Source: Anaerococcus urinomassiliensis | GTDB lineage: Bacteria > Bacillota > Clostridia > Tissierellales > Peptoniphilaceae | Assembly (NCBI RefSeq): GCF_900128425.1 | Contig: NZ_LT635782.1 | Location: 721,359-785,358 of the forward strand | Reading direction: 5' to 3' | Length of the DNA: 64,000 nucleotides | Part shown: positions 53,425 through 62,921 of the stretch, piece after piece | Position numbering within the stretch: position 1 is the stretch's first letter | Layout of the letters: every line of letters begins with the position of its first letter | Notes under the pieces: generated by a model | Seen by the model: the letters and a program-made list of their open reading frames with translations, nothing else | Databases searched by the model: none | Told to the model about the DNA's origin: nothing | Translations under genes and position numbers: made by a program

Positions 53425-55211
53425 ATATCCTCCAAATCAATTATATGGTAGCAAATCTCCTCGCTATTTAAAATATCTTCCTCACGATTATGACAGGTAA
53501 AATATATTATCTGCCTAATATCTCCTAGGTCTAATAGGTAAAATAGGGCGATTCTTAGTCTATCAAGGTCATAATTTATAAAGGCATCGTCAAAAACCAT
53601 AAAAGTATCCAGATTTTGCTCATTTATAGAAAATTTAAAGGCAAAATTCATCTGGTCATAAAATCCTGTAGAAAGCCTAGTCAAATCCAAATAAGTGCCA
53701 TCATTTTGTAAAATGCTTGGCAGAAGATTTTCATCATAGGTAATTTTCTCATACTTACCCCTGGAAAGCTGAAAGATTATATCAGAAACCTCCTTGCTAT
53801 GCTTAAAAAGATTTGACTTATTATCTTTGCTTATCTTATCAATTGTTTTTATAGCAAGCTTTATTGCTTCTATTTCTTTTTCCATTTGGCAAAGTTTGTC
53901 TTTTTGAAAGTTAAGTTCATCTTCCAGATCAACTTCCTTTGAAAGTTTATCTTCAACAGCTGCCAAGTTTTTCTCCAAGGCTAGGTTTTCATCATTTAGC
54001 TTTTGCAAATCTTGGTCAGCTTTACTTATTCTATCGTAAATCTCATTGATATCGACATTCTTGATGGCCAAATAATCTTCTAGATTAGAGTTCTGCATTT
54101 CTAGAACTCTTATAAGCTCTATTAATCTTTCCTTATCTTTGATAAGTCCCTTATAAATTATATAATTTTCATCTAGATTATACTTCTTATCCGTATTTTT
54201 TCCCTTTTTGTATTTTTCTATAAAATAAATCACTAGGGGCAATATAAGGGCAAGGGCTAAAAGATATGGCAATTTGCTTTGTAACCATAACATGACAAAA
54301 AATAATGAAGTAAGGGCGTAGATAAGGAAATTTCTCCAATCAAAATTATTATGGGAATCTTCCATATCATAATCTTGGTATTCTTCGTATTTTACAAGCT
54401 CTTTTTCTATGAAATTAAGCTCGTTTTGGTATTTGATTTGCTCTTCCAAGCTCTTATACGAGGGGTTGTTCCTATAGTCATCCCTAATCTTTATTAATTC
54501 TTTTAGTTTCTTTTTTTGTCGGTCTAATTTGTCCCTATTTTTGTAAAGTTTTTGCAAGTCATTATTGTAGTTTTTCCTCAAAGTTTTAAGGTAAGCTAGG
54601 TCATTTTCTAGATTTTCTATCCTATTATTGGTCTTAGCATAGGCTTTGGTATAGGCCCTAGCTGTGCCAATATCTGCCAATCTCTCTTTTAGATTTTCTA
54701 TGGCAAGGGATGGAGAAAAGTAATAATCATCGCCAGAACTTAGCATTTCACTAATCTTATCCTTTAGGTCAGACAAGGATTCCTGGCTTTGGTAACTTGC
54801 TATGAGATTTTTATATAAATCATAATCTATGCCAAGAAGAAATTCTCCAGGGTAGTTGAGATTGCTAGATTTTGACTCAATTATTTCATTAGTGTCTAGA
54901 TTATAAATCTCATATGTACCATCAAAGAAATTGCGGCTTATCCTATAATTTGTTCCATTCTTATTAAAAATCCCATATCCTGCATACTTGTAGGAATGAA
55001 TGGGTTTATAGATTTCCTGTTTTTTGTTAAAGTGGCGGACCTTTTTACCATCGTCAAAGCCATAAAGTAGGCCTTCTATAAAACTTACTATGGTAGACTT
55101 GCCGGACTCGTTTTTGCCATAGATTAGGTTAAAGTCAGGAGATAATTCTATTTCTATATTTTCAAATTGGCCAAAGGAGATTATGTATAATTTCTTAATA
55201 TAAAGACTCAT
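53421..55211 (-). CDS. YhaN/SbcC-like ATPase with a membrane hairpin
   Basis: The Walker A motif GKNESGKST is at residues 32-40. Two coiled-coil arms follow (about 190-285 and 340-470), separated by two hydrophobic helices (about 294-311 and 315-331) where SbcC and Rad50 have the zinc hook. The C-terminal part has LSTGFYDQMNFAF (ABC signature) and MVFDDAF (Walker B). At 596 residues it is short for YhaN (about 960). It overlaps the nuclease partner gene by four bases. I infer a membrane-tethered DNA repair ATPase. Confidence 0.8.
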   Translation of the reverse strand: MSLYIKKLYIISFGQFENIEIELSPDFNLIYGKNESGKSTIVSFIEGLLYGFDDGKKVRHFNKKQEIYKPIHSYKYAGYGIFNKNGTNYRISRNFFDGTYEIYNLDTNEIIESKSSNLNYPGEFLLGIDYDLYKNLIASYQSQESLSDLKDKISEMLSSGDDYYFSPSLAIENLKERLADIGTARAYTKAYAKTNNRIENLENDLAYLKTLRKNYNNDLQKLYKNRDKLDRQKKKLKELIKIRDDYRNNPSYKSLEEQIKYQNELNFIEKELVKYEEYQDYDMEDSHNNFDWRNFLIYALTSLFFVMLWLQSKLPYLLALALILPLVIYFIEKYKKGKNTDKKYNLDENYIIYKGLIKDKERLIELIRVLEMQNSNLEDYLAIKNVDINEIYDRISKADQDLQKLNDENLALEKNLAAVEDKLSKEVDLEDELNFQKDKLCQMEKEIEAIKLAIKTIDKISKDNKSNLFKHSKEVSDIIFQLSRGKYEKITYDENLLPSILQNDGTYLDLTRLSTGFYDQMNFAFKFSINEQNLDTFMVFDDAFINYDLDRLRIALFYLLDLGDIRQIIYFTCHNREEDILNSEEICYHIIDLEDI

Positions 55212-56212
55212 TTTTTGCTCCTTAAAATGGCATCTCGACCTAGCTTTAGGGCAAGTTTTGATATTTCATCATCCTTATCCACTAAGCTTTCTTCAAATTT
55301 GCTCAAAAGAGTATTAGGATAAAGCATAGATAGATTATCCAGACCTTGATCTATTTCTACATAAGAAAAATCTGCCCTAAGATGATTTTGGATACTCTTG
55401 CTATTTATAGGATCTCTTGACCTAATATTAAGTCTTACAATGTTTTTCTTATCCGTAAGCTTTCTATTAACATATTCTATCAAAGCCTTTTCATCGGCAA
55501 AATCATCATAAGATAGGTCAAAAGTCTGAAATTCTATTAGATTTGAATTAATGTGACTATGTTTACCATCATCATATAGGATATAACCAAAATTTTCTGT
55601 ATCTGCAAAAGAGCGCGGTTCTATGCTTGATGGATAGTGGATATTTTTGTAGGACCTAGCCTTGTGTATATGTCCTAGGGCCACATAGTCAAAGCCTATT
55701 TTACTAATCCTATCCTTATCTAAGTTTAGGTAATTTGTAGGGCTATCAGATATATCAGCATGGGCCAATAAGATGTTAAAATAACCTTTATCCAAACTAA
55801 TGTCGTAAGGAAAATCCCTGTCATAAATCCTATCTTTGTATGAGAGTCCATAAACCCTAATCTTTTCATTTTCAAACATAGATAGGCTTTCACTTGTGAA
55901 AATGTGGAGATTGTTTGGTTTTTGATTAAGAAAAATCTTATTGTAGGAATCAAAATAATCATGATTGCCAGTCACGTAATAAATGTCCTTAGAAAAATCC
56001 TCAAATATAGCAAAAAGCCTAGCAAAATCTTTGGATGAAAAGTAAGACCTCTCAAAGAGGTCTCCAGCTATAAGGGCAAAGTCTACATCCTTGTTTTTAG
56101 CAAAGATATTTTCAAAAGACTGCCAGGTATTTTTCCTAATGAAAGAACCAAGGTCATCGTTAAAAGTCGAATTATCCGCCAAATGAGCATCTGCCAGGTG
56201 GATAAATCTCAT
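55208..56212 (-). CDS. DNA repair exonuclease, SbcD/YhaO-like
   Basis: The Mre11-type metallophosphoesterase motifs are in order: HLADAHLAD, IAGDLFER, VTGNHDYF, LLAHADI and ALGHIHKA (within the first 185 residues), with a capping domain after. It would act as the nuclease half of the complex with the downstream ATPase, cutting DNA ends or hairpins. At 334 residues it is close to YhaO. It overlaps the histidine phosphatase gene by four bases. Confidence 0.88.
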   Translation of the reverse strand: MRFIHLADAHLADNSTFNDDLGSFIRKNTWQSFENIFAKNKDVDFALIAGDLFERSYFSSKDFARLFAIFEDFSKDIYYVTGNHDYFDSYNKIFLNQKPNNLHIFTSESLSMFENEKIRVYGLSYKDRIYDRDFPYDISLDKGYFNILLAHADISDSPTNYLNLDKDRISKIGFDYVALGHIHKARSYKNIHYPSSIEPRSFADTENFGYILYDDGKHSHINSNLIEFQTFDLSYDDFADEKALIEYVNRKLTDKKNIVRLNIRSRDPINSKSIQNHLRADFSYVEIDQGLDNLSMLYPNTLLSKFEESLVDKDDEISKLALKLGRDAILRSKK

Positions 56213-56778
56213 ATATTGTTTACCTTTTCTATTAATTTAATGTTGCTTTTGACGTCAAAAACTGTAATTGCACCATTTTCAATCCAAAAACTATCCCAGT
56301 CGCTTAGATCTTTAAGGATCCAAAATAGGCAGGACTTGATGGCAATGCCGTGGCTAACGCAAAGGGCATTTTCGTTTTTCTTTGAAATCTCATCCAAAAA
56401 TTCGCTAGTCCTATTGATTAGATCCATCCTAGATTCACCATTAGGATATCTGGTATTGAAGGGATCTTCTGCTTGAGTTTTGAAAAAATCCTTGTAATTG
56501 GTTCTTACTTCTACAAAAGATTGGCCCTTAAAATCTCCAAAGTCTAGCTCATTGATGCGGGCATCTGGGGTAGATTCCGAAAAGCCAAGCATCTTGGCTG
56601 TTTGTTGGCTCCTAAGCAAGGCTGATGTATATACAGTATCTATTTTGTATTTCTCAAGGGCACGTCTAGTGTTTACCAAAACATTAAAACCGCTCTTACT
56701 AAGTTTGGTACTATCAAGTGAATATAGACTTGACATATTTGCTTCAGTCAAGCCATGTCTTACTAAAATAATTTTCAT
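56209..56778 (-). CDS. histidine phosphatase family protein (phosphoglycerate mutase-like)
   Basis: The catalytic RHG is in ILVRHGLTEAN (His8). ELDFGDFKGQSF and the second catalytic His in CVSHGIAIKSC follow. At 189 residues it is of the small, cofactor-independent-looking phosphatase branch (CobC/PhoE-like), more likely a phosphatase than a glycolytic mutase. It is the first gene of the chain leading to the CYTH gene. The substrate is unknown. Confidence 0.85.
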   Translation of the reverse strand: MKIILVRHGLTEANMSSLYSLDSTKLSKSGFNVLVNTRRALEKYKIDTVYTSALLRSQQTAKMLGFSESTPDARINELDFGDFKGQSFVEVRTNYKDFFKTQAEDPFNTRYPNGESRMDLINRTSEFLDEISKKNENALCVSHGIAIKSCLFWILKDLSDWDSFWIENGAITVFDVKSNIKLIEKVNNI

Positions 56779-56818
56779 TATTACTCCTTTATCTTATTAT
56801 ACTAAACTATTCCCATAC

Positions 56819-56841
56819 AAAAACAAGGCCAAGGACCTTGT
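56819..56841 (-). terminator. terminator of the ABC transporter operon
   Basis: Minus-strand stem ACAAGG/CCTTGT (loop TCCTTGG) followed by five T, about 90 bases after the permease stop and 40 bases before the phosphatase gene. Confidence 0.75.
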
Positions 56842-56929
56842 CTTTATTGGGCGAAAAAACTCACATTAAGAATATCCTAATATTACTTAATTGCTGAAGT
56901 TTCTCCTACTATAAAATTAGATACCCTTT

Positions 56930-59900
56930 TTATTCCCCGCTACTCATAGCTTCAGCCATATCTATCTTCTTTAGCTTATTGTGAACTATCAATAGTAAGG
57001 CTATAGAGATTGCTATGGTGATAAGTCCACTATATAAAAACGGTATAAAATGGACTCTGTAGGCTAGGAGTATGTCTCTTGGTGCAACGACAGATATTAT
57101 ATATCTAAACATTGCAATTCCAAGGAAATATCCAACTATTATACCTAGTACGGTTAGGATAAATATTTCTCTAAATATATATGAGGTCACTTCTCTAGGG
57201 TAAAATCCTAAGACCTTTATGGTAGCTAGTTCCCTCTTTCGCTCGCTCACATTTATATTTATCAAATTGTAAAGAACGACTAGGGCAAGCATTACAGAAA
57301 TTAGAGTTATGACTCCTATAACTAGGTTAAGATTTGCCATTAGCACATCAATAGATGCGTAGATTACAGTTGAATTGACGATGGCGTTTACTGCTGATTC
57401 ATCTTCTATCTCTTCTATAATCTGGTCAGCATCTCCTATAAGGTAGGAGGCGTTTGTTGTAAGTTTACCTCCTGTAATAGCTTCAAATTTCGCCTTATCC
57501 ATGTAAATATAGTTACCCGTGTAATTTTCTGCAATATTACTTATAGTGAAATCATAAGCCTTGTCCTTGTAGGAAAGCTTTATAGTATCACCAGGCTTAA
57601 GCTTAAGTGCATTTGCAATTTTTTCAGTCATAACTGCTTCTTCACCCTCTAGCTTGATAGGGTTTCTCTTTAAGTCATAGAGACTTATGAATGAATCAAA
57701 ATCATCTGTTGAATTTGCCACAACTAGGGAAGCTTCACGAGTCTTATCAGCTGCCTTAAGCTTTATATCTTCCATTCTGATTGGGTGGGACTTGTATGGT
57801 TTAATCTTCTCATTAAAGCTTTTTATATCGCTATCTTTGGCCTTTTCGTCTACCATTGCTATCACATCGTAGTGGTTAATCATATCCTTTTGAAGGTTTA
57901 TGGTATCTTTGATTGAATCAATCATGGCAAATCCAAAGAAGGTAAGAGCTGTACATCCACCTACTCCAAATAGGGTCATAAACATCCTTGACTTGTACCT
58001 AAATAAGTTCCTGGATGTTATCTTTTGCAAAAATGATAGGCGTTTCCAGATTGGCTTAATCTTTTCTAAGAGTATCTTCTTGCCAGGATCTGGTGCCTTT
58101 GGAAGTAAGAGTGCAGCCGGAGTTTCCTTGACAGTTTCTTTTGATGATAAGAAGACTGTAAGGGCAACTAGTAGCGATGATAAAACTACTGCAAAGACCA
58201 TGTAAGGCAATGGATTGACATAGTCTATTCCTAGGTTGGCAAAGCCTGATGAATAGGCCTTTATAATAACTTCTGCCACTACAAATCGTCCTATAATAGC
58301 GCCAATAATTGAACCAATAAATGTTGGAATTATCCCATATAGGTAAAATCTTTGGCTAATTTGCTTATTTGAGTAGCCCAAGGCCTTCAAAGTTCCATTT
58401 ATGGTTCTTTGCTCATCTATGAAACGCTTCATGGTTGTAAGGGTTACAAGCATTGCAACCAGGTAGAAAAATGTAGGAAATACCTTGGTAAGCTCGTCCA
58501 TATTTAGGGAGTTTTGATAATAGGTATTGATTCCCTCGTTATCTCTGATAGTTTGGATATCATATTCTGGATCTACAAGCCTTGCTAGTGTATCTTTAGC
58601 ATCAGATATTTGATCTTCTCCATCAGATATGTCCTTTTGGGCGTCCTTTTTCTCATTTTCAAACTTGGAAAGATTCTTCTTATACTCTTCTTCTCCGTCC
58701 AAGATCTCCTGGTAGGCATCTTCCAATTCTATTTGGCCCTTGGTCCTCTCGTCGGCAAGCTTGTTTAGCCCAGCCTTATAGTCAGTCCAACCCTTATCAA
58801 TCTTAGCTTGGTTTTGATCTATTTGTGCTTTGGCAGAATCTAGAGCCCTTTGGCCAGAAGCTCTGTTATTAGTTAACTCTTCCTTGCCAGCAGTAAGTTT
58901 TGCAAAGCCTTGGTCGATTTCCTTTTGCTTAGCATCTAATTCAGTCTTAGCAGAGTCAAGCTTTGATTTTTCGTCATTATAGCGATTGTCTAGCTCATTT
59001 TTCTTAAGTTCATAGTCTGCCAGGCCCTTTTCATATTCTTGATAAGCTCTTTCTAGCTGGGCCTTCATAGCAGCTATTTCTTCTAGGCTAGGCTTGGAAG
59101 CTTGCCCTTCTTGATTTTCTCCTGGTATATTTTCTGTACCATCAGGAGATTCATTTGAGGATTCCAAAAGGTCGATTTGAGCTTTCTTGGCATCTAGCTC
59201 AGCCTTACTCGCTTGTAGTTTTTCCAAAGCTTTTGCTAGTTCACTTTTAGGACCTGCAAATTCCCCATCTAGCTTTGTATAAGCCACTTCAAGGTCTTTT
59301 TTGCCTTGGTCAATCTCAGCTTGTCCATTTACTAGTTTTTCTTCATTAGCCTTAAGCTTATCTTCTGCTGCTCTAATCCTATCCTTGAAGGCTCTAAGGT
59401 TTTTCTGGTAACTAGCTTTGCCAGACTCAATTTCGTTTTGACCATTTATGAGCTCAGTTTTTGAATCTTCTAGTTTTTTCTCAGCATCAGCAATCTCTTT
59501 GGCAAAATCTTTTTTACCTTTTTGGTAGTCAATATTTGCCTGGTCTAGGTCTTTGCGACCGTCTTGCAATTTTTTGTCTGCATCTGAGATTTGTTCTTTG
59601 GCATCATCTATTTCTTTTTGGGCATCATCTAGGTCTTTTTTACTGTCTTTTCTGATATCAGCCAAAACCTCTCTTGGACGATTGGCAAAGGCATCTTCGA
59701 TTTCTTCTTGCTTTTTGTCCACATAAGCTAAGTATTCGTCACTGGTCCTATCCATATCACGGCTTTTTTTGTAGTTAATATTAATTTCGCCATATTTGTC
59801 CGTATCAAAATCATCTTCCATGACAAAGCCATAGCCATCTATTTCCTTTTTGGCAGTAAAAGAAAGCTCTCTCATATCTTCCATAAAATAATCAGAAGAT

Positions 59901-60406
59901 TTGAAAAAACCTACGACTTCATAGCTGAGATTTTTCATCACTTCTTCGTCAACCCTGGCATTTTCTATATAGGAAAAACTTAGTTTATCGCCTATTTTCC
60001 TATCTTTGCTAAGTCCAATATCAAGGGCTATCTCACCAGCTTTCTCTGGCATACGTCCTTTTACAAGATGAGACTTTTTGATATCTTTGTGATAGGATTT
60101 AAGTCTTATTAAATTTTCCCCTTCCATGAGGTCGGCTGTTTTGACCATGGTCATCTTTTCTATATCAGGATCTCTTTTTAATATAAGCTCATCTTCGTAA
60201 TCTAGACCGTAGGTAGAGGTTACTATCATATCCGCGTGATCGTAGGTCTTTAAGGACTTATCAAGAGTATTTCTCATAGATGGTCCAGTAAGGGTAAGTG
60301 CTACCACCACTAGGGTGGCAAGGCCTACCATTATAGCAATAGATGCCACCTTGCCCTTAGTGTTTTTAATATCTTTAAGGATATTTTTAAAGTAAGTTTT
60401 GTTCAT
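56930..60406 (-). CDS. ABC transporter permease (FtsX/MacB-like) with a very long coiled coil
   Basis: About 1158 residues. One membrane helix near 20-42 and three near 650-760 come with FtsX domains, and three more lie near the C-terminus (about 1040-1140), with a second FtsX repeat from about 800. Between helix 1 and helix 2 lies an external region whose residues about 225-640 form repeating Lys/Asp/Glu/Ala heptads of a coiled coil, broken by one Gly/Ser/Pro-rich linker near 430. It would stretch out from the cell surface. Partner ATPase gene is directly upstream. I place the start at the ATG of MNKTYF. Confidence 0.88.
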   Translation of the reverse strand: MNKTYFKNILKDIKNTKGKVASIAIMVGLATLVVVALTLTGPSMRNTLDKSLKTYDHADMIVTSTYGLDYEDELILKRDPDIEKMTMVKTADLMEGENLIRLKSYHKDIKKSHLVKGRMPEKAGEIALDIGLSKDRKIGDKLSFSYIENARVDEEVMKNLSYEVVGFFKSSDYFMEDMRELSFTAKKEIDGYGFVMEDDFDTDKYGEININYKKSRDMDRTSDEYLAYVDKKQEEIEDAFANRPREVLADIRKDSKKDLDDAQKEIDDAKEQISDADKKLQDGRKDLDQANIDYQKGKKDFAKEIADAEKKLEDSKTELINGQNEIESGKASYQKNLRAFKDRIRAAEDKLKANEEKLVNGQAEIDQGKKDLEVAYTKLDGEFAGPKSELAKALEKLQASKAELDAKKAQIDLLESSNESPDGTENIPGENQEGQASKPSLEEIAAMKAQLERAYQEYEKGLADYELKKNELDNRYNDEKSKLDSAKTELDAKQKEIDQGFAKLTAGKEELTNNRASGQRALDSAKAQIDQNQAKIDKGWTDYKAGLNKLADERTKGQIELEDAYQEILDGEEEYKKNLSKFENEKKDAQKDISDGEDQISDAKDTLARLVDPEYDIQTIRDNEGINTYYQNSLNMDELTKVFPTFFYLVAMLVTLTTMKRFIDEQRTINGTLKALGYSNKQISQRFYLYGIIPTFIGSIIGAIIGRFVVAEVIIKAYSSGFANLGIDYVNPLPYMVFAVVLSSLLVALTVFLSSKETVKETPAALLLPKAPDPGKKILLEKIKPIWKRLSFLQKITSRNLFRYKSRMFMTLFGVGGCTALTFFGFAMIDSIKDTINLQKDMINHYDVIAMVDEKAKDSDIKSFNEKIKPYKSHPIRMEDIKLKAADKTREASLVVANSTDDFDSFISLYDLKRNPIKLEGEEAVMTEKIANALKLKPGDTIKLSYKDKAYDFTISNIAENYTGNYIYMDKAKFEAITGGKLTTNASYLIGDADQIIEEIEDESAVNAIVNSTVIYASIDVLMANLNLVIGVITLISVMLALVVLYNLININVSERKRELATIKVLGFYPREVTSYIFREIFILTVLGIIVGYFLGIAMFRYIISVVAPRDILLAYRVHFIPFLYSGLITIAISIALLLIVHNKLKKIDMAEAMSSGE

Positions 60407-60408
60407 AA

Positions 60409-61110
60409 TTACCACTCGATTTCATCAATTGGTTTTGGATTGTCATTTACATAATTTTCCACAATCCTACCATCACGTAGCTCTATGACATTATCTGCCA
60501 TAGGCTTAATCAGTGAGTTGTGGGTTATAATTATTACCGTTGCTCCAAGTGATCTAGACGCATCTTGGAGAAGTTTTAGGATATTTTTGCCTGTTTCATA
60601 GTCTAGGGCTCCTGTAGGTTCATCACAGAGCAATAGCTTAGGATTTTTGGCAAGAGCTCTTGCTATGGCAACTCTCTGCTGCTCACCACCTGATAATTGT
60701 GATGGGAAGTTTCCTGACCTTTGGCCTAGACCTACTTCCTCTAGGACTTGATTTGCATCTAAAGGATCTTCGGCAATTTCTGAGGATAGCTCCACGTTTT
60801 CAAGAGCTGTAAGATTTGCCACGAGGTTGTAGTGTTGGAATACAAAGCCTACGTCATTTCTCCTGTAGGTCGTTAGGTCCATATCAGAAAGTTCTGCTAG
60901 ATTCTTGCCATCGATTAGGACATCTCCACTAGTGGCCTTTTCCATGCCTCCAAGAATATTTAAAAGTGTAGTCTTTCCTGCTCCTGAGGCACCAACTATT
61001 ACTAGTAGCCTGCCCTTTTCTAGGTCAAAAGATATATCATCATTAGCAAGTATGGTCGAATCACCAGACTTGTATTCTTTTTTTAGATTGTTTAATTCAA
61101 TATATGCCAT
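60409..61110 (-). CDS. ABC transporter ATP-binding protein (MacB/LolD-type)
   Basis: Walker A is GASGAGKTT (near residue 41), Q-loop VFQHYNLV, signature [15 protein letters not shown] and Walker [13 protein letters not shown] are complete. At 233 residues it is a standard MacB-class ATPase, which uses ATP to drive conformational change in FtsX-type permeases rather than pump a simple solute. Its partner permease begins two bases after its stop. Confidence 0.95.
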   Translation of the reverse strand: MAYIELNNLKKEYKSGDSTILANDDISFDLEKGRLLVIVGASGAGKTTLLNILGGMEKATSGDVLIDGKNLAELSDMDLTTYRRNDVGFVFQHYNLVANLTALENVELSSEIAEDPLDANQVLEEVGLGQRSGNFPSQLSGGEQQRVAIARALAKNPKLLLCDEPTGALDYETGKNILKLLQDASRSLGATVIIITHNSLIKPMADNVIELRDGRIVENYVNDNPKPIDEIEW

Positions 61111-61174
61111 AATAGCCTTTCTATTTTTTTATTATTATCATATTTATACCAATTATCGGCAAATAGTAATCAAT

Positions 61175-61831
61175 TTAATTCTTATAAAGCTTTTTGAAGT
61201 TGTCTCTTTTCAAAAACCAGGCAAAGTCTACTTGAAAAGGTCTTGCGTATGAAGAAGCCTTCATAGACCTTATAGTTTCAAGGACTTTTTCTTCAGAATA
61301 ATCGAGTATTAGCATTCTTAGATCATAAGTAAGCTTAAAATCTTTTAGAATGTCATTTATTTTTACTACCATAGGTCCAAGATCATTCCAAGCATCTTGG
61401 AATTGGTATAAATATTTTAAACTCTCTAAGTACTTACTCCCATAAGTCATTTGTCTATTAGTACTTATTAGTCTATCATTATCAAGATTAACATTTGCTT
61501 GATCTTCTATATCTACTTTAACATTTTGCTCATCTGGATTATATTTCTTTTCGTAAACTTCAGTTTCCCAACGAACAATGACCCCATTTTCACGGATGGG
61601 GTAGCGTCTTATGTATCCTTCGTTGATAAGCTCGTCAATCCCAGACCTAAAAGATCTAATCCCGTCCTTGGAATGGGTGATGATTTCATCAAAATATATG
61701 ACCCAGTCACCAGGCAAAGACAAGAAATAAGTCAAGATCCCCTTGGCTTTGAAGGATAAGTTTTCATCTTTAAGATATTCATTATCAACTATGGTAAAAT
61801 TTTCATTTTTTTGTATCTTCTTTGCAATCAT
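61175..61831 (-). CDS. helix-turn-helix protein related to replication initiators / DnaD-like
   Basis: The first 95 residues (FTIVDNEYLKDENLSFKAKGILTYFLSLP, IRSFRSGIDELINEGYIRR) form the winged-helix domain found in plasmid, phage and conjugative-element replication proteins. The C-terminal 70 residues look like a DnaD/replisome-organiser tail, with PFQVDFAWFLKRDNFKKLY at the end. No other mobile-element gene is nearby, so it may be a domesticated or ancestral copy. Family is plausible; role is unknown. Confidence 0.65.
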   Translation of the reverse strand: MIAKKIQKNENFTIVDNEYLKDENLSFKAKGILTYFLSLPGDWVIYFDEIITHSKDGIRSFRSGIDELINEGYIRRYPIRENGVIVRWETEVYEKKYNPDEQNVKVDIEDQANVNLDNDRLISTNRQMTYGSKYLESLKYLYQFQDAWNDLGPMVVKINDILKDFKLTYDLRMLILDYSEEKVLETIRSMKASSYARPFQVDFAWFLKRDNFKKLYKN

Positions 61832-61910
61832 AACCTACTCCTTTTACCTATATATAGCTAAGGAAAGGAAAAATTCCCGATATGATCATATAAGTTATGA
61901 TAATTTAAAT

Positions 61911-61943
61911 AAAAAAAACCTTCCAAGGACATTATTGGAAGGT
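61911..61943 (-). terminator. terminator after the Fur-family gene
   Basis: Minus-strand stem ACCTTCCAA/TTGGAAGGT (loop about 8 bases) followed by seven or eight T, six bases after the Fur-family stop. Confidence 0.93.
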
Positions 61944-61948
61944 AATTA

Positions 61949-62392
61949 TTATTTGCAATCAGGGCATAGACCCCTATATGTAATGTCGACACTTTCGATT
62001 TCATAGTCAGCTAGCTCTTCTATCTTGTAATCATTTGTATCTTTCAAATCTATGATTTTACCACAATTTTCGCATATAAAGTGGCTGTGACGATCTTTGG
62101 CAAATTCATATCTTTTGCTTGTTAAGTTGAAATCTAGTTCTTTTACTATGTTTTTTCCTGTAAAGATCTTTAGTGTATTATAAACTGTAGCTTGAGATAT
62201 GACTGGATCTATCTTTTTTAGATCAGTAAATATTGTCTCAGCTGAAGGGTGCTTGTGATTTTTTAATAGATAATCAAGGATTAAAAGTCGCTGGTGAGAA
62301 ACTCTTATACCATTATCTTGCAATAATTGTTTTTCTGATTCTATTCTTTCTTCTGGCTTCAAGTATTCTAAGTTTTGTATCTTCTCTTCCAT
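61949..62392 (-). CDS. perR: Fur-family regulator, PerR-like
   Basis: The winged helix includes IRVSHQRLLILDYL and SQATVYNTLKIF. The structural zinc is held by CENCG and CPDCK. The sensing site has HP (as PerR His37) and RHSHFIC (as His91/His93), but the position of PerR Asp85 reads Glu (KRYEF), so metal choice is uncertain and a Fur-like iron sensor is possible. At 147 residues it is usual. Upstream AT-rich sequence could hold an operator but none is clear enough to call. Confidence 0.8.
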   Translation of the reverse strand: MEEKIQNLEYLKPEERIESEKQLLQDNGIRVSHQRLLILDYLLKNHKHPSAETIFTDLKKIDPVISQATVYNTLKIFTGKNIVKELDFNLTSKRYEFAKDRHSHFICENCGKIIDLKDTNDYKIEELADYEIESVDITYRGLCPDCK

Positions 62393-62464
62393 CCAATCTC
62401 TCCTTTACCCTAGTATATAATTATACAATTATATTATTATATTACAAGATTTGAAAAAACACAA

Positions 62465-62488
62465 TAAAAAAAGCCCTCATTGAGAGCT
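62465..62488 (-). terminator. terminator after rplL
   Basis: Minus-strand stem AGCTCTC/GAGGGCT (7 bp, one G-U, loop AAT) followed by seven T, about 18 bases after the rplL stop. Confidence 0.9.
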
Positions 62489-62506
62489 TTTTAATGTTAA
62501 AGTTAA

Positions 62507-62890
62507 TTAAGCAATTTCTACTTCTGCGCCAGCTTCTTCTAATTTAGCTTTTAGTGCTTCAGCTTCGTCTTTAGAAACTTTTTCAGCTACTGGTGCTGGA
62601 GCGCCATCAACTAGAGCTTTAGCTTCTTTTAGTCCAAGTCCAGCTGCGTCTTTAACAACTTTGATTACGTTGATTTTAGCTTGTCCAGCTGATTTTAATA
62701 CAACGTCAAATTCTGTTTTTTCAGCTGCTGCTGCTTCGCCTGCACCACCTGCTGCTGGAGCTGCTGCTACTACTGCTGCTTGAGCTGTTACGTCAAATTC
62801 TTCTTCGATTGCGTGTACTAGGTCGCTTAGTTCAAGTACTGTAAGAGTTTTGATATCTTCTAATATTTGTGTTACTTTTTCACTTGCCAT
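62507..62890 (-). CDS. rplL: 50S ribosomal protein L7/L12
   Basis: The N-terminal dimerisation helix is followed by an Ala/Gly-rich hinge ([20 protein letters not shown]) and the C-terminal factor-binding domain [21 protein letters not shown] and [15 protein letters not shown]. It forms the ribosomal stalk with L10. At 127 residues it is slightly longer than usual in the hinge. It follows rplJ by 31 bases. Confidence 0.97.
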   Translation of the reverse strand: MASEKVTQILEDIKTLTVLELSDLVHAIEEEFDVTAQAAVVAAAPAAGGAGEAAAAEKTEFDVVLKSAGQAKINVIKVVKDAAGLGLKEAKALVDGAPAPVAEKVSKDEAEALKAKLEEAGAEVEIA

Positions 62891-62921
62891 TTTAAATTCT
62901 CCTTAAATATTTTATCTTAAA

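Noticed and set aside
62393..62460. PerR/Fur operator upstream of the Fur-family gene
   Set aside because: The region is almost pure A/T with palindromic pieces, but no stretch matches the PerR or Fur box well enough to separate it from composition.
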